A stretch of DNA of 10,895 nt, taken from assembly GCA_036771375.1 (NCBI GenBank), contig DAIPHL010000072.1, forward strand, positions 1 through 10,895, read 5' to 3'. Positions within the stretch are counted from its first letter, which is position 1. Every line of letters begins with the position of its first letter. The notes beneath the pieces were generated by a model, which searched no databases, had not been told where the DNA came from, and saw only the letters and a list, made by a program, of their open reading frames with translations. This stretch comes from DAIPHL01 sp036771375 (lineage in GTDB: Bacteria; Synergistota; Synergistia; Synergistales; Synergistaceae). The translations under genes were made by a program, and so were the position numbers. Below, piece after piece: positions 1-5,729 of this stretch.

Positions 1-1
1 G

Positions 2-724
2 GTCGGCGACTCTCGTGCTCCTGAAACCTCGGGCGAGGACGGCTCGCTCTTTTCCCGTTGTCCACCCGTAGCGTCTCCTTTGAACGACGCGAAAAGCCGT
101 TCGGAGAATTTTCTGTTTCACGAGGAGACGATCTCTGCCCTGAGAAGGTATTTAGGCCAGGTCCAGGGCGGTTATCTCGTCTTCGACGAGCCGAGAGGCA
201 TGTGTCTTTTGGACGCGCACGCCGCGCACGAACGAATCCTTTACGAGGAGATAGAGGATTCGTTTGCGGGGGAAAAGATCCCTCAGCAGAGACTCGCCTT
301 CGAGCAGGAGATCCCATCCGCGCTTGTGGCGGCTGTGACGATGAATCGAGACGTCCTCTCCGGGATGGGGTTCTCGTTTGAGCTGCCGGACGACGAGCCG
401 GGTTCGCTTCGACCGGCATTGCTCACGGCCGTTCCTTCCATACGGGGATTGGGACGTCTTTCCCCCGTGGAGATGCTTCGTTCCGCATTGCGAGGCGTAG
501 AGGAGGAGGGAGATCCATCGAAGCGGGACCGAGAGGTCTGGTGGCGTTGGGCACGAACCGCTTGCCGCGACGCGATCAAACTGGGTGAAAGTCTCGAACC
601 GGAGGAGGCCCTCTCTCTCTTCGAGCGCTTGGAGCGTTGTCGATCTCCTTACAGCTGTCCGCATGGAAGGCCGACGACGATCTTTCTTGCGGGGGAGAAA
701 CTGCGAAATTGGTTCGAACGATGA
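2..724 (+). CDS. mutL: DNA mismatch repair protein MutL, C-terminal part (5' end outside window)
   Basis: The reading frame is open from the left edge, so this is the end of a longer gene; the ATPase/N-terminal half is missing. The first ~35 visible codons are low in conserved residues and look like the interdomain linker. After that comes the MutL dimerisation/endonuclease domain. Visible family motifs are the metal-site helix LLDAHAAHERILYEE (nt about 206-250), the TACR motif followed by DAIKLGESL (near 560-595), and the near-terminal CPHGRPT (about 656-676). These three cysteine/histidine-rich blocks mark the endonuclease-active MutL type found in bacteria without MutH. The canonical DQHA of the first motif reads DAHA here. 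MutL links MutS mismatch recognition to strand incision. The stop codon overlaps the miaA start as ATGA, suggesting translational coupling. Identity is firm; nicking activity is inferred from the motifs. Confidence 0.93.
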   Translation, partial: VGDSRAPETSGEDGSLFSRCPPVASPLNDAKSRSENFLFHEETISALRRYLGQVQGGYLVFDEPRGMCLLDAHAAHERILYEEIEDSFAGEKIPQQRLAFEQEIPSALVAAVTMNRDVLSGMGFSFELPDDEPGSLRPALLTAVPSIRGLGRLSPVEMLRSALRGVEEEGDPSKRDREVWWRWARTACRDAIKLGESLEPEEALSLFERLERCRSPYSCPHGRPTTIFLAGEKLRNWFER

Positions 725-1695
725 GGGAAACGCAAGGAAATGAAACGATATATGCGATTGTCGGGCCGACGGCTGTGGGAAAGACACGGATCGGCTTTGA
801 GCTTGCCGCGAGAGTGGGTGCGGAGATCATCTCGGTGGATTCCCGACAGGTGTATCGATATCTCGATGTGGGGACCGACAAGATCTCGCTCCGGGAGCGC
901 AGGATCGTCCCTCATCATCTGATCGACGTCGCGGATCCGGATAACGTATTCACCGTCGCCGATTTTGTCCGATGCGCGGAGAGTGCGATAGACAGAATCA
1001 GGAATCGGGGGAGGGTCCCCCTTCTCGTGGGGGGGTCTCCGCTGTATTACAAGGCGCTTGGTGACGGACTGATGTCGGAGGGGATGCCGTTCGACCGAGA
1101 TCTGAGGCGTTCATTGGAGGAGCGGGCGAAAAGGGAGGGAAACGACGCCCTCTTCCGTGTGCTTTTGACGGAGGACCCCGAGAGCGCCGAGCGCATCCAT
1201 CCGAACGACAGGGTGAGGATGATTCGCGCGCTGGAGGTCAAGGCACTTACCGGCCGCTGTGTGGGGGAGCTCTATCGCGAGCGTGAAAAAATCGGCCGGG
1301 GCCTGGATATCTTTTACTTCGGCGTGAATTCCTCCAGGGCCAGGTTGTACGAAAAAATCGAAAAGCGTGTCGTCGAGCAGTTTCACTCCGGCTATCCCGA
1401 GGAGGTGAAGTGGCTTCTGGACCACGGTTATTCGCGTGATCTGCCCGCACTGCAGGGATTCGGCTACCGGGAGCTGGTCGCTTACATCGACGGCGAGATG
1501 ACGTTTCAGGAGGCGATCGAAGGCGATATTCGGGCGACTAAATCTTTTTCCAGAAGGCAGATGACATGGTTTAAACATTTTTCCCCTGTTTTGTGGTATG
1601 ATGTTTCGGGTTTAACGTTTTCGGAAATACTGAACGACATGGAGCGGGTATTGAGAGACGGAATGAGTGTCGAAATGAAGCGAACCAACGAATGA
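721..1695 (+). CDS. miaA: tRNA dimethylallyltransferase (tRNA A37 prenylation)
   Basis: The protein is 324 aa, normal for MiaA. It transfers a dimethylallyl group from DMAPP to N6 of A37 in tRNAs reading UNN codons. Visible motifs in order are the P-loop GPTAVGKT (residues 15-22), DSRQVY (40-45, holding the family's catalytic aspartate), PHHLIDVADP (64-73), the GGSPLYYKAL loop (104-113), HPNDRVRMIRALEV (160-173), QGFGYREL (245-252) and RRQMTWF (278-284). The loop usually reads GGTGLY, so SP here is a mild variant. The ATG at 721 was chosen because it puts the P-loop at the usual distance and forms an ATGA overlap with the mutL stop. The frame is open further upstream (from 637), but that would extend deep into mutL. 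No good Shine-Dalgarno lies just before the ATG, so expression probably depends on coupling to mutL. The stop overlaps ispH in the same way. Confidence 0.96.
   Translation: MRETQGNETIYAIVGPTAVGKTRIGFELAARVGAEIISVDSRQVYRYLDVGTDKISLRERRIVPHHLIDVADPDNVFTVADFVRCAESAIDRIRNRGRVPLLVGGSPLYYKALGDGLMSEGMPFDRDLRRSLEERAKREGNDALFRVLLTEDPESAERIHPNDRVRMIRALEVKALTGRCVGELYREREKIGRGLDIFYFGVNSSRARLYEKIEKRVVEQFHSGYPEEVKWLLDHGYSRDLPALQGFGYRELVAYIDGEMTFQEAIEGDIRATKSFSRRQMTWFKHFSPVLWYDVSGLTFSEILNDMERVLRDGMSVEMKRTNE
1594..1602 (+). promoter_or_regulatory. Possible internal extended -10 promoter before ispH
   Basis: Inside the 3' end of miaA there is an AT-rich patch with TGG-TATGAT, which fits an extended -10 element (TG, one base, then TATGAT). 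No convincing -35 box is seen at 16-18 bases upstream; TTAAAC at 1571-1576 is spaced 20 bases away. A transcript would start near 1609, about 83 bases before ispH. The patch stands out from the surrounding GC-rich coding sequence, but it also encodes conserved MiaA-type C-terminal residues, so it may be coincidence. Confidence 0.25.
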
Positions 1696-2525
1696 ACCTC
1701 GTGGTAGCCAGTCCGACAGGGTTGTGTTTCGGTGTCAGAAGAGCCATCGCCCAGCTGGAACGAGCTCTCGAAGATCATGGAACGGTTTACTCTTTAGGCA
1801 GTCCCATCCACAACCCACAGGAGGTTTCGCGTCTTACCGAGCTTGGCTTGAGGTTGGTCGGGAGTGCTTCTGATGTCCCGGAGGGTTCGGTGGCGTTCGT
1901 TCGCGCACATGGCGTCGCGAAAGCCGCCTTGGAAGAGCTTGAACAGCGTGCGAAGGTCGTGGTGGACGGGACGTGTCCTTTCGTGAGGACCGCCCAGAGA
2001 CGGGCCGAATCCCTCGCGGAGGAGGGCTATCGCGTCGTGATACTGGGCGACTCCAACCATCCGGAGGTTCGTGGAATCCTCGGACACATCGAGGGAGAAT
2101 CCCTTGTCATATCGGGTGGAGACGATATAGACGAGGATGTCCGGTTCGAGCGGCTTGGAATTTTGAGTCAGACGACCCAGAGGGAGGCGTCTCTTGCCGA
2201 GGTCGTCTCCAAATTGGTACTTCTTGCGGGCGAGATTAAAGTGTACAATACGATCTGCCGCGCTACGATAGAAAGACAGGAGTCGATCAGAAATCTCGCG
2301 ACACAGGTCGACGGAATTGTCGTCATCGGTGGCAGAAACAGCGCCAACACGCGCAAACTGGTTGAAATTGCGGAGTCGCTCGGCGTGTCGACCCTGTGGG
2401 TCGAGCACTCCGGCGAAGTGGATCGGGGGTGGTTGCCGGGCAAGCGTTCCATAGGAGTGGCCGCGGGAGGGAGTACCCCCGATTGGCTGATCAATGATTT
2501 GACTGAAAAATTAAAGACGCTGTAG
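1692..2525 (+). CDS. ispH: 4-hydroxy-3-methylbut-2-enyl diphosphate reductase (MEP pathway)
   Basis: This 277-aa protein matches the length of stand-alone IspH. It reduces HMBPP to IPP and DMAPP with a 4Fe-4S cluster, the last step of the MEP isoprenoid route. The three cluster cysteines are present: C12 in GLCFGV, C95 in GTCPFV and C189 in NTICRAT. Substrate-binding residues are also visible: H40 in IHNP, H73 in RAHGV, H123 and E125 in NHPEVRG, N216/S217 in GGRNSANTRKL, and a C-terminal AGGSTPDWLI block. The ATG overlaps the miaA stop as ATGA, which fixes the start and suggests coupled translation. The downstream neighbour is a separate S1-domain gene. In several anaerobic Firmicutes IspH is fused to S1 repeats, so the adjacency is informative. 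MiaA upstream uses DMAPP, the product of this enzyme. Confidence 0.97.
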   Translation: MNLVVASPTGLCFGVRRAIAQLERALEDHGTVYSLGSPIHNPQEVSRLTELGLRLVGSASDVPEGSVAFVRAHGVAKAALEELEQRAKVVVDGTCPFVRTAQRRAESLAEEGYRVVILGDSNHPEVRGILGHIEGESLVISGGDDIDEDVRFERLGILSQTTQREASLAEVVSKLVLLAGEIKVYNTICRATIERQESIRNLATQVDGIVVIGGRNSANTRKLVEIAESLGVSTLWVEHSGEVDRGWLPGKRSIGVAAGGSTPDWLINDLTEKLKTL

Positions 2526-2530
2526 GTTCG

Positions 2531-2536
2531 AGGAGG
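2531..2536 (+). promoter_or_regulatory. Shine-Dalgarno of the S1 gene
   Basis: A perfect AGGAGG lies 10 bases before the ATG at 2547, in the 21-base gap after ispH. Unlike miaA and ispH, whose starts overlap the previous stop, the S1 gene has its own strong site. This fits a product needed in larger amounts. Confidence 0.75.
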
Positions 2537-2546
2537 CTGTGACGGT

Positions 2547-4112
2547 ATGGTGGATGAGATCCGCAACGAGGAATTGACAACGCAGGATACGGCAGAAGAG
2601 ACGATGGAGAGCATCATGGAGCAGATGGGCGGCTTCGAGGATATCCATCGCGGCAAGGTGGTCGAGGGCGTCGTCGTCGACGCAAGAGACGATGGTTGGC
2701 TTGTCGATGTGGGCTACAAATGCGAAGGCTTCCTCCCGCAGAAGGAATGGACGCATCGGGCTTTGGTGGAGTCGGTGCAGGAACCCGTCGTGGGGGACAA
2801 GGTTCGCGTGCAGGTCACCAATATCAGCCAGGGGGAAGAGGCCCAGCTGACATTGAGCCGTTGGCGTTGTGAGTTCGATGAGAGATGGAATCGCCTGGAG
2901 GAGGAGCTCGAAAAGAGCGAGATCATCGAGGCACGTGGCCTTCGTAAGGTAAAGGGCGGTCTCATCGTCGATTGTTTCGGTATCGAAGGATTCATCCCCA
3001 TCTCCCACCTTGCCGAAGAGGGCAGGGGCGTCAATCCCGGCCGTTTGATAGATCAGGTTTTCTCCGTAAAAATGTTGGAACGAGATCGCCGCAAGAGACG
3101 ATTCGTCCTCTCCAGGCGTTCCATCCTCGAGGAGGAGCGCGGAGCCGAGAGACAGAAATTTTACGAGACCGTGCACGAAGGGGATGTCCTGGAGGGCGAG
3201 GTCAGCAGCATCACCAGCTTCGGCGTTTTCGTCAACCTGGGTGTGATCGAAGGGTTGGTGCATGTCACCGAACTTGCCTGGCAACGCAACGTCAAGGCGA
3301 AGGATATTCTCGAAAAGGGCGATAAGGTCACGGTGAAGGTGATTGGCATCGACAGCGAGAAAAACAGGATCTCCCTGTCCATCCGCCAGACGCTTCCCGA
3401 CCCGTGGGAGAACGTGTCGGAGCGCTGGGCCAAGGGAGTGGAGACGGAGGGCACCGTCACGAATATGACCGATTTCGGCGCGTTTGTGGAGATCGAGCCG
3501 GGGGTCGAGGGCCTTGTCCATATCGGCGATCTGAGCTGGAGCCGCATAAAGCATCCCAAAGAACTGCTCAAGCGCGGACAGAAGATAAACGTCGTGATTC
3601 TCGACGTGGATATCGAACGCAAGCGTATCAGTCTTGGCTACAAACAGTTGAACGATCCCTGGCGCGGTATCGAGGATCGGCTGCAGAAAAACAGCGATGT
3701 TTTAGTAAAGGTCATCCGTATCGCAGACTTCGGCGCGTTTGTGGAGATCGAGCCGGGGGTCGAGGGGTTGATCCATATCTCGCAGCTCAGCCGCCAGCGT
3801 GTCGAAAAACCGCAGGATGTTTTGCAGATGGGGCAGGAGGTCACGGCCAGAATCCTGGAGGTGGATCCGGTGACGCGGCGCATTCGCCTCAGCATCAAAG
3901 CCCTTCAGCCCGAAGAGGAGAGACGTCCGAGAGAGGAAAGCGCCCACCAGGAGCGCAGCAAGCCTCGTCGGGAGGATGGCGAGCGCAGGCAGAGCTCTCC
4001 GCGCGGATCCCAGGTGCCGACCGAAGAGATGGCGGTGACGCTTGGCGATTTCCTGAAAGCTCGGCAGGAGGAAGAAGAGGTGACGACGGAGGAATTTCCT
4101 TCGGTAGAGTGA
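2547..4112 (+). CDS. rpsA: Ribosomal protein S1-type RNA-binding protein with five S1 domains
   Basis: The protein has 521 aa with five S1 (OB-fold) repeats at about residues 35-105, 125-193, 210-281, 295-367 and 382-453. The first ~30 residues are acidic. The last ~65 residues are a highly charged, Arg/Glu-rich tail, probably disordered. Repeats 3-5 carry the classical S1 signature (FGxFV, then EGLVH or EGLIH). Repeats 1 and 2 are more divergent, as in ribosome-docking repeats of known S1 proteins. Five repeats lies between the six of E. coli S1 and the four common in Firmicutes. The expected role is mRNA binding and start-site unfolding on the 30S subunit; whether it is a true ribosomal S1 or an S1-like factor cannot be settled from sequence alone. 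Repeats 4 and 5 share a 38-nt exact DNA match. It follows ispH by 21 bases and is the last gene before a strong terminator. Confidence 0.9.
   Translation: MVDEIRNEELTTQDTAEETMESIMEQMGGFEDIHRGKVVEGVVVDARDDGWLVDVGYKCEGFLPQKEWTHRALVESVQEPVVGDKVRVQVTNISQGEEAQLTLSRWRCEFDERWNRLEEELEKSEIIEARGLRKVKGGLIVDCFGIEGFIPISHLAEEGRGVNPGRLIDQVFSVKMLERDRRKRRFVLSRRSILEEERGAERQKFYETVHEGDVLEGEVSSITSFGVFVNLGVIEGLVHVTELAWQRNVKAKDILEKGDKVTVKVIGIDSEKNRISLSIRQTLPDPWENVSERWAKGVETEGTVTNMTDFGAFVEIEPGVEGLVHIGDLSWSRIKHPKELLKRGQKINVVILDVDIERKRISLGYKQLNDPWRGIEDRLQKNSDVLVKVIRIADFGAFVEIEPGVEGLIHISQLSRQRVEKPQDVLQMGQEVTARILEVDPVTRRIRLSIKALQPEEERRPREESAHQERSKPRREDGERRQSSPRGSQVPTEEMAVTLGDFLKARQEEEEVTTEEFPSVE
3474..3511 (+). repeat. 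rpsA: 38-nt exact direct repeat, copy 1 (S1 domain 4)
   Basis: This stretch is identical base for base to 3729-3766, offset by 255 bases (85 codons, one S1 repeat). It encodes FGAFVEIEPGVE plus the first bases of the next glycine codon (residues 310-322). Sequence on either side is clearly diverged between the two repeats. Confidence 0.95.
3729..3766 (+). repeat. rpsA: 38-nt exact direct repeat, copy 2 (S1 domain 5)
   Basis: This is the second copy of the repeat, in the same frame, at residues 395-407. All synonymous positions match copy 1 over the shared stretch, although the flanking codons differ. Confidence 0.95.
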
Positions 4113-4128
4113 CGTCCAAACGACCTTC

Positions 4129-4171
4129 AAGAGGGGGTGCGCATTTGTCGCACCCCCTCTTCTTCGTTTTT
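4129..4171 (+). terminator. Rho-independent terminator after the S1 gene
   Basis: A perfect 13-bp stem (4129-4141 with 4149-4161, five consecutive G-C pairs in the middle) encloses a 7-base loop and is followed by CTTCG and a run of five T. It lies 17 bases past the S1 stop codon. The T-run exists only on the + side, so it should end the mutL-miaA-ispH-S1 transcript rather than the opposing one. The remaining bases to the convergent gene (4172-4292) show no gene and no clear second terminator. Confidence 0.92.
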
Positions 4172-4292
4172 GCGGTTTTGTGTTCGTCCCGAATCGTTTC
4201 CGCGCGAAGCGCTCCTCCTCGGCGGTTCGTCCCCTCACCGGCGTATGTCACCCGGGTGTCGGTCCGTAGGAACGTTCACTGGTCCTCCGTAT

Positions 4293-5090
4293 TCATTCGG
4301 TTTCCCGTAGGAAGGACATCATCTCCCCGGGTTCGACCGCCCGGTACCTTTCACGGGGCTTCCCGGGAAAACAAATCGCCTCGGTGGGACAGAAACCGCG
4401 ACAGCGTTGACAGAATTCGCATGCCTTCCCCATGATGGCTTTTTTCTTCGGCATCGAGATGTTCTTTTCGGGGCAGATCCTGACGCAGAGCCCACAGCCG
4501 GAACAGAGTTCCTCTCGAATCACCAGAGGGAACATCCGGGAGAAGAGTCTCCACATGAATTTGCTATGCACCATATGCGTCGAGAACGCCGAGAGAATCG
4601 GATTGCCCGATCTCCATGCAGATCTTCCCTCCGTCAGCTCCTTCGCGTAGAAGACGACGTCTTTTTTCGCGGAGTCGATCGTTTTTCGGTTATGCTCCAA
4701 AGGCAGAATCCTGTTCGCATAATTTGTCGGCATTTTCACCAGTTTCGAGCCGATCGGAAGATATCCTTTTTTCTCCACGGTATGGCGTATCGGAATCTCC
4801 ATGCCACCACCCGCTCCCGCCATCGTAGCGAGAAAGAAAATCTCCCTTCCATCTCCTTGCGGAAGCGAGTGGATGAAGCGCCACGCGGTCGGGTATGTAG
4901 TAAAACATGCGACCGGTACGGCGAGTCCGACTGCCGAGCCCTTCGGGAGACTCACAGTCGTCGTACGTTCCATCGGCGCGATGAAGACGTTTTTTCCCCG
5001 TCCTTCCAACTCTTCTTTCAATACACGGGCCATCTCGAGGGTATTGCCCGTGCCGGTGAAGACAAAGATCGTGACGTTCTCGCTTTTCAT
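4293..5090 (-). CDS. EFR1-like flavodoxin/2[4Fe-4S] ferredoxin fusion protein
   Basis: The protein has 265 aa. Residues 1 to about 150 resemble a flavodoxin, with the FMN phosphate loop TGTGNT at 12-17 after a hydrophobic first strand. Residues 196-206 (CSGCGLCVRIC, then P) and 224-234 (CEFCQRCRGFC, then P) are two complete CxxCxxCxxxCP motifs for two 4Fe-4S clusters. This order matches the EFR1 family of ferredoxin-like proteins common in anaerobes. It is probably a cytoplasmic electron carrier or small oxidoreductase; the partner and substrate are unknown. No signal peptide or membrane segment is evident. The ATG at 5090 directly precedes the first strand, with a modest GGGTGA upstream as ribosome site. 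It stands alone, convergent with the S1 gene and divergent from the flagellar operon, so the neighbours do not reveal its role. Family assignment is good, function is open. Confidence 0.88.
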   Translation of the reverse strand: MKSENVTIFVFTGTGNTLEMARVLKEELEGRGKNVFIAPMERTTTVSLPKGSAVGLAVPVACFTTYPTAWRFIHSLPQGDGREIFFLATMAGAGGGMEIPIRHTVEKKGYLPIGSKLVKMPTNYANRILPLEHNRKTIDSAKKDVVFYAKELTEGRSAWRSGNPILSAFSTHMVHSKFMWRLFSRMFPLVIREELCSGCGLCVRICPEKNISMPKKKAIMGKACEFCQRCRGFCPTEAICFPGKPRERYRAVEPGEMMSFLRETE

Positions 5091-5133
5091 TTCGACTTCA
5101 CCCGCCTTCGTTTTTTATTCGACACGAATGACA

Positions 5134-5146
5134 TTGTCGATGACAA
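5134..5146. promoter_or_regulatory. Short inverted repeat in the leader of the - strand gene
   Basis: TTGTC-GAT-GACAA is a perfect 5-bp dyad with a 3-base spacer. It lies between the candidate -10 box and the start codon of the redox gene, just downstream of the predicted transcription start. That position suits a repressor site, but a dyad this short can arise by chance. Confidence 0.25.
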
Positions 5147-5158
5147 GCCCATACCAGT

Positions 5159-5164
5159 ATTATA
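5159..5164 (-). promoter_or_regulatory. Candidate -10 box for the - strand redox gene
   Basis: Read on the - strand this is a perfect TATAAT, giving a transcription start near 5152 and a leader of about 62 bases. No good -35 hexamer is seen 16-18 bases upstream, so the promoter may be weak or need an activator. Confidence 0.45.
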
Positions 5165-5305
5165 CTCAGGAAAGGCTCCGAAGATTTTATTCCACTTGTG
5201 AATCGATCTGCAAGGAAAGATCGGAAAATAGTTCGCAAAAAAACTTTCCAAGGCACTTATATGGGTCCAAATGCTCATTTTTTCCTGTATTTCGATTTTT
5301 AATAG

Positions 5306-5311
5306 TATAAT
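5306..5311 (+). promoter_or_regulatory. Candidate -10 box for the fliE flagellar operon
   Basis: A perfect TATAAT sits in the most AT-rich part of the region, giving a start near 5318 and a leader of about 82 bases before fliE. The best -35 at normal spacing (TCCTGT/TTCCTG around 5282-5288) is poor. It looks like a housekeeping-sigma element; no FliA-type consensus was found nearby. Confidence 0.45.
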
Positions 5312-5348
5312 TACGTGGAAAAGAAAAAGCGCGTAAAGGATTTGATTT

Positions 5349-5387
5349 ATGCGGTTTTTGAAAAAAATTGTCTTCAGAATGTTGTGA
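5349..5387 (+). CDS. Possible 12-codon leader peptide upstream of fliE
   Basis: An ATG at 5349 is preceded by AAAGGA (5335-5340) at 8-base spacing and encodes MRFLKKIVFRML before a TGA at 5385-5387. The last base of that stop is the first base of the fliE AGGAGG, so a ribosome ending here would cover the fliE ribosome site. The peptide is hydrophobic and basic and resembles nothing I recognise. It is in the same frame as fliE. A leader reading frame that couples to fliE is an inference; a chance frame this short is quite possible. Confidence 0.3.
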   Translation: MRFLKKIVFRML

Positions 5388-5394
5388 GGAGGAG
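5387..5394 (+). promoter_or_regulatory. Shine-Dalgarno deciding the TTG start of fliE
   Basis: AGGAGGAG ends 5 bases before the TTG at 5400 (AGGAGG itself ends 7 bases before it). It is the strongest ribosome site of the flagellar cluster and supports a TTG rather than an ATG start. The only in-frame ATGs upstream (5349 and 5379) are cut off by the TGA at 5385. Confidence 0.75.
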
Positions 5395-5399
5395 TCGAA

Positions 5400-5708
5400 T
5401 TGTCATATCCTGTTCGCGTCGATCCGTTCAAGCTCTCGGGAGGTTTTGAGCCGATCTCGAGTTCCAAACCGGCCAAAGAGGGCGCGACACCTCCCTTTTC
5501 AGACGTACTGAAAGCCAGTGTTATGAAGGTCAACGAGATGCAGGTCCAGTCGGACCAGTTCGTCCAACGTCTTGCCCTCGGAGAAGTCGACGACGTCTCC
5601 GAGGTTTCGATCGCCGTGGAAAAGGCGGAGCTTGCCCTTCGACTCATGGTGCAGATACGGGACAAACTCGTCGACGCATATCAGCAAATTGCCCGTATGT
5701 CGGTCTGA
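5400..5708 (+). CDS. fliE: Flagellar hook-basal body protein FliE
   Basis: The 102-aa protein has the length and pattern of FliE, the adaptor that joins the MS ring (FliF) to the proximal rod. The C-terminal half shows the family signature: ALGEVDDVSEVSIAVEKAEL, then a helix with VQIRDKLVDAYQQIARM, which corresponds to the usual VRnKlvxAYqEImrM ending. The N-terminal ~30 residues are variable and Pro/Ser rich. The start is TTG with a near-perfect Shine-Dalgarno. It is the first gene of the operon here; in many bacteria flgB and flgC come directly before it. FliF follows after 21 bases. FliE is an early export substrate, so its place with the export genes makes sense. Confidence 0.93.
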   Translation: MSYPVRVDPFKLSGGFEPISSSKPAKEGATPPFSDVLKASVMKVNEMQVQSDQFVQRLALGEVDDVSEVSIAVEKAELALRLMVQIRDKLVDAYQQIARMSV

Positions 5709-5729
5709 TAGAAGCGTCGGGAGCCTTTC

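Larger units (their letters stand above)
5091..5399. other. AT-rich divergent intergenic region
   Basis: These 309 bases separate the - strand redox gene from fliE. They are visibly richer in A/T than the genes on both sides and hold long runs of A and T. I see one TATAAT box in each direction (5159-5164 minus, 5306-5311 plus), a short inverted repeat at 5134-5146, a weak 6-bp hairpin (5204-5209 with 5218-5223, loop 8) and a 12-codon reading frame at 5349-5387. No larger gene, tRNA or clear terminator is visible, and no sigma-28 or sigma-54 type motif was recognised. Confidence 0.8.

Noticed and set aside
637..720. Upstream extension of miaA (28 more codons)
   Set aside because: It lies wholly inside the conserved MutL C-terminus, has no ribosome site, and MiaA proteins begin shortly before the P-loop, as from the ATG at 721.
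2499..2526. TTGACT near the end of ispH as a -35 for the S1 gene
   Set aside because: No acceptable -10 follows at 15-18 bases; the best hexamer (TGTAGG) is poor.
2511..3554. Long - strand reading frame opposite the S1 gene
   Set aside because: It is the antisense shadow of a clear S1-repeat gene and shows no domain of its own.
4249..4258. Perfect 10-bp palindrome CACCCGGGTG as a terminator for the - strand gene
   Set aside because: It has no loop, no T-run on the - strand and is too short to terminate; probably chance in GC-rich DNA.
4407..5201. Long + strand reading frame opposite the redox gene
   Set aside because: Its product is a low-complexity Arg/His-rich shadow, while the - strand frame carries complete FMN and 4Fe-4S motifs.
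5204..5223. 6-bp hairpin as a terminator between the divergent genes
   Set aside because: The stem is weak with an 8-base loop and no T-run, and no gene ends there.
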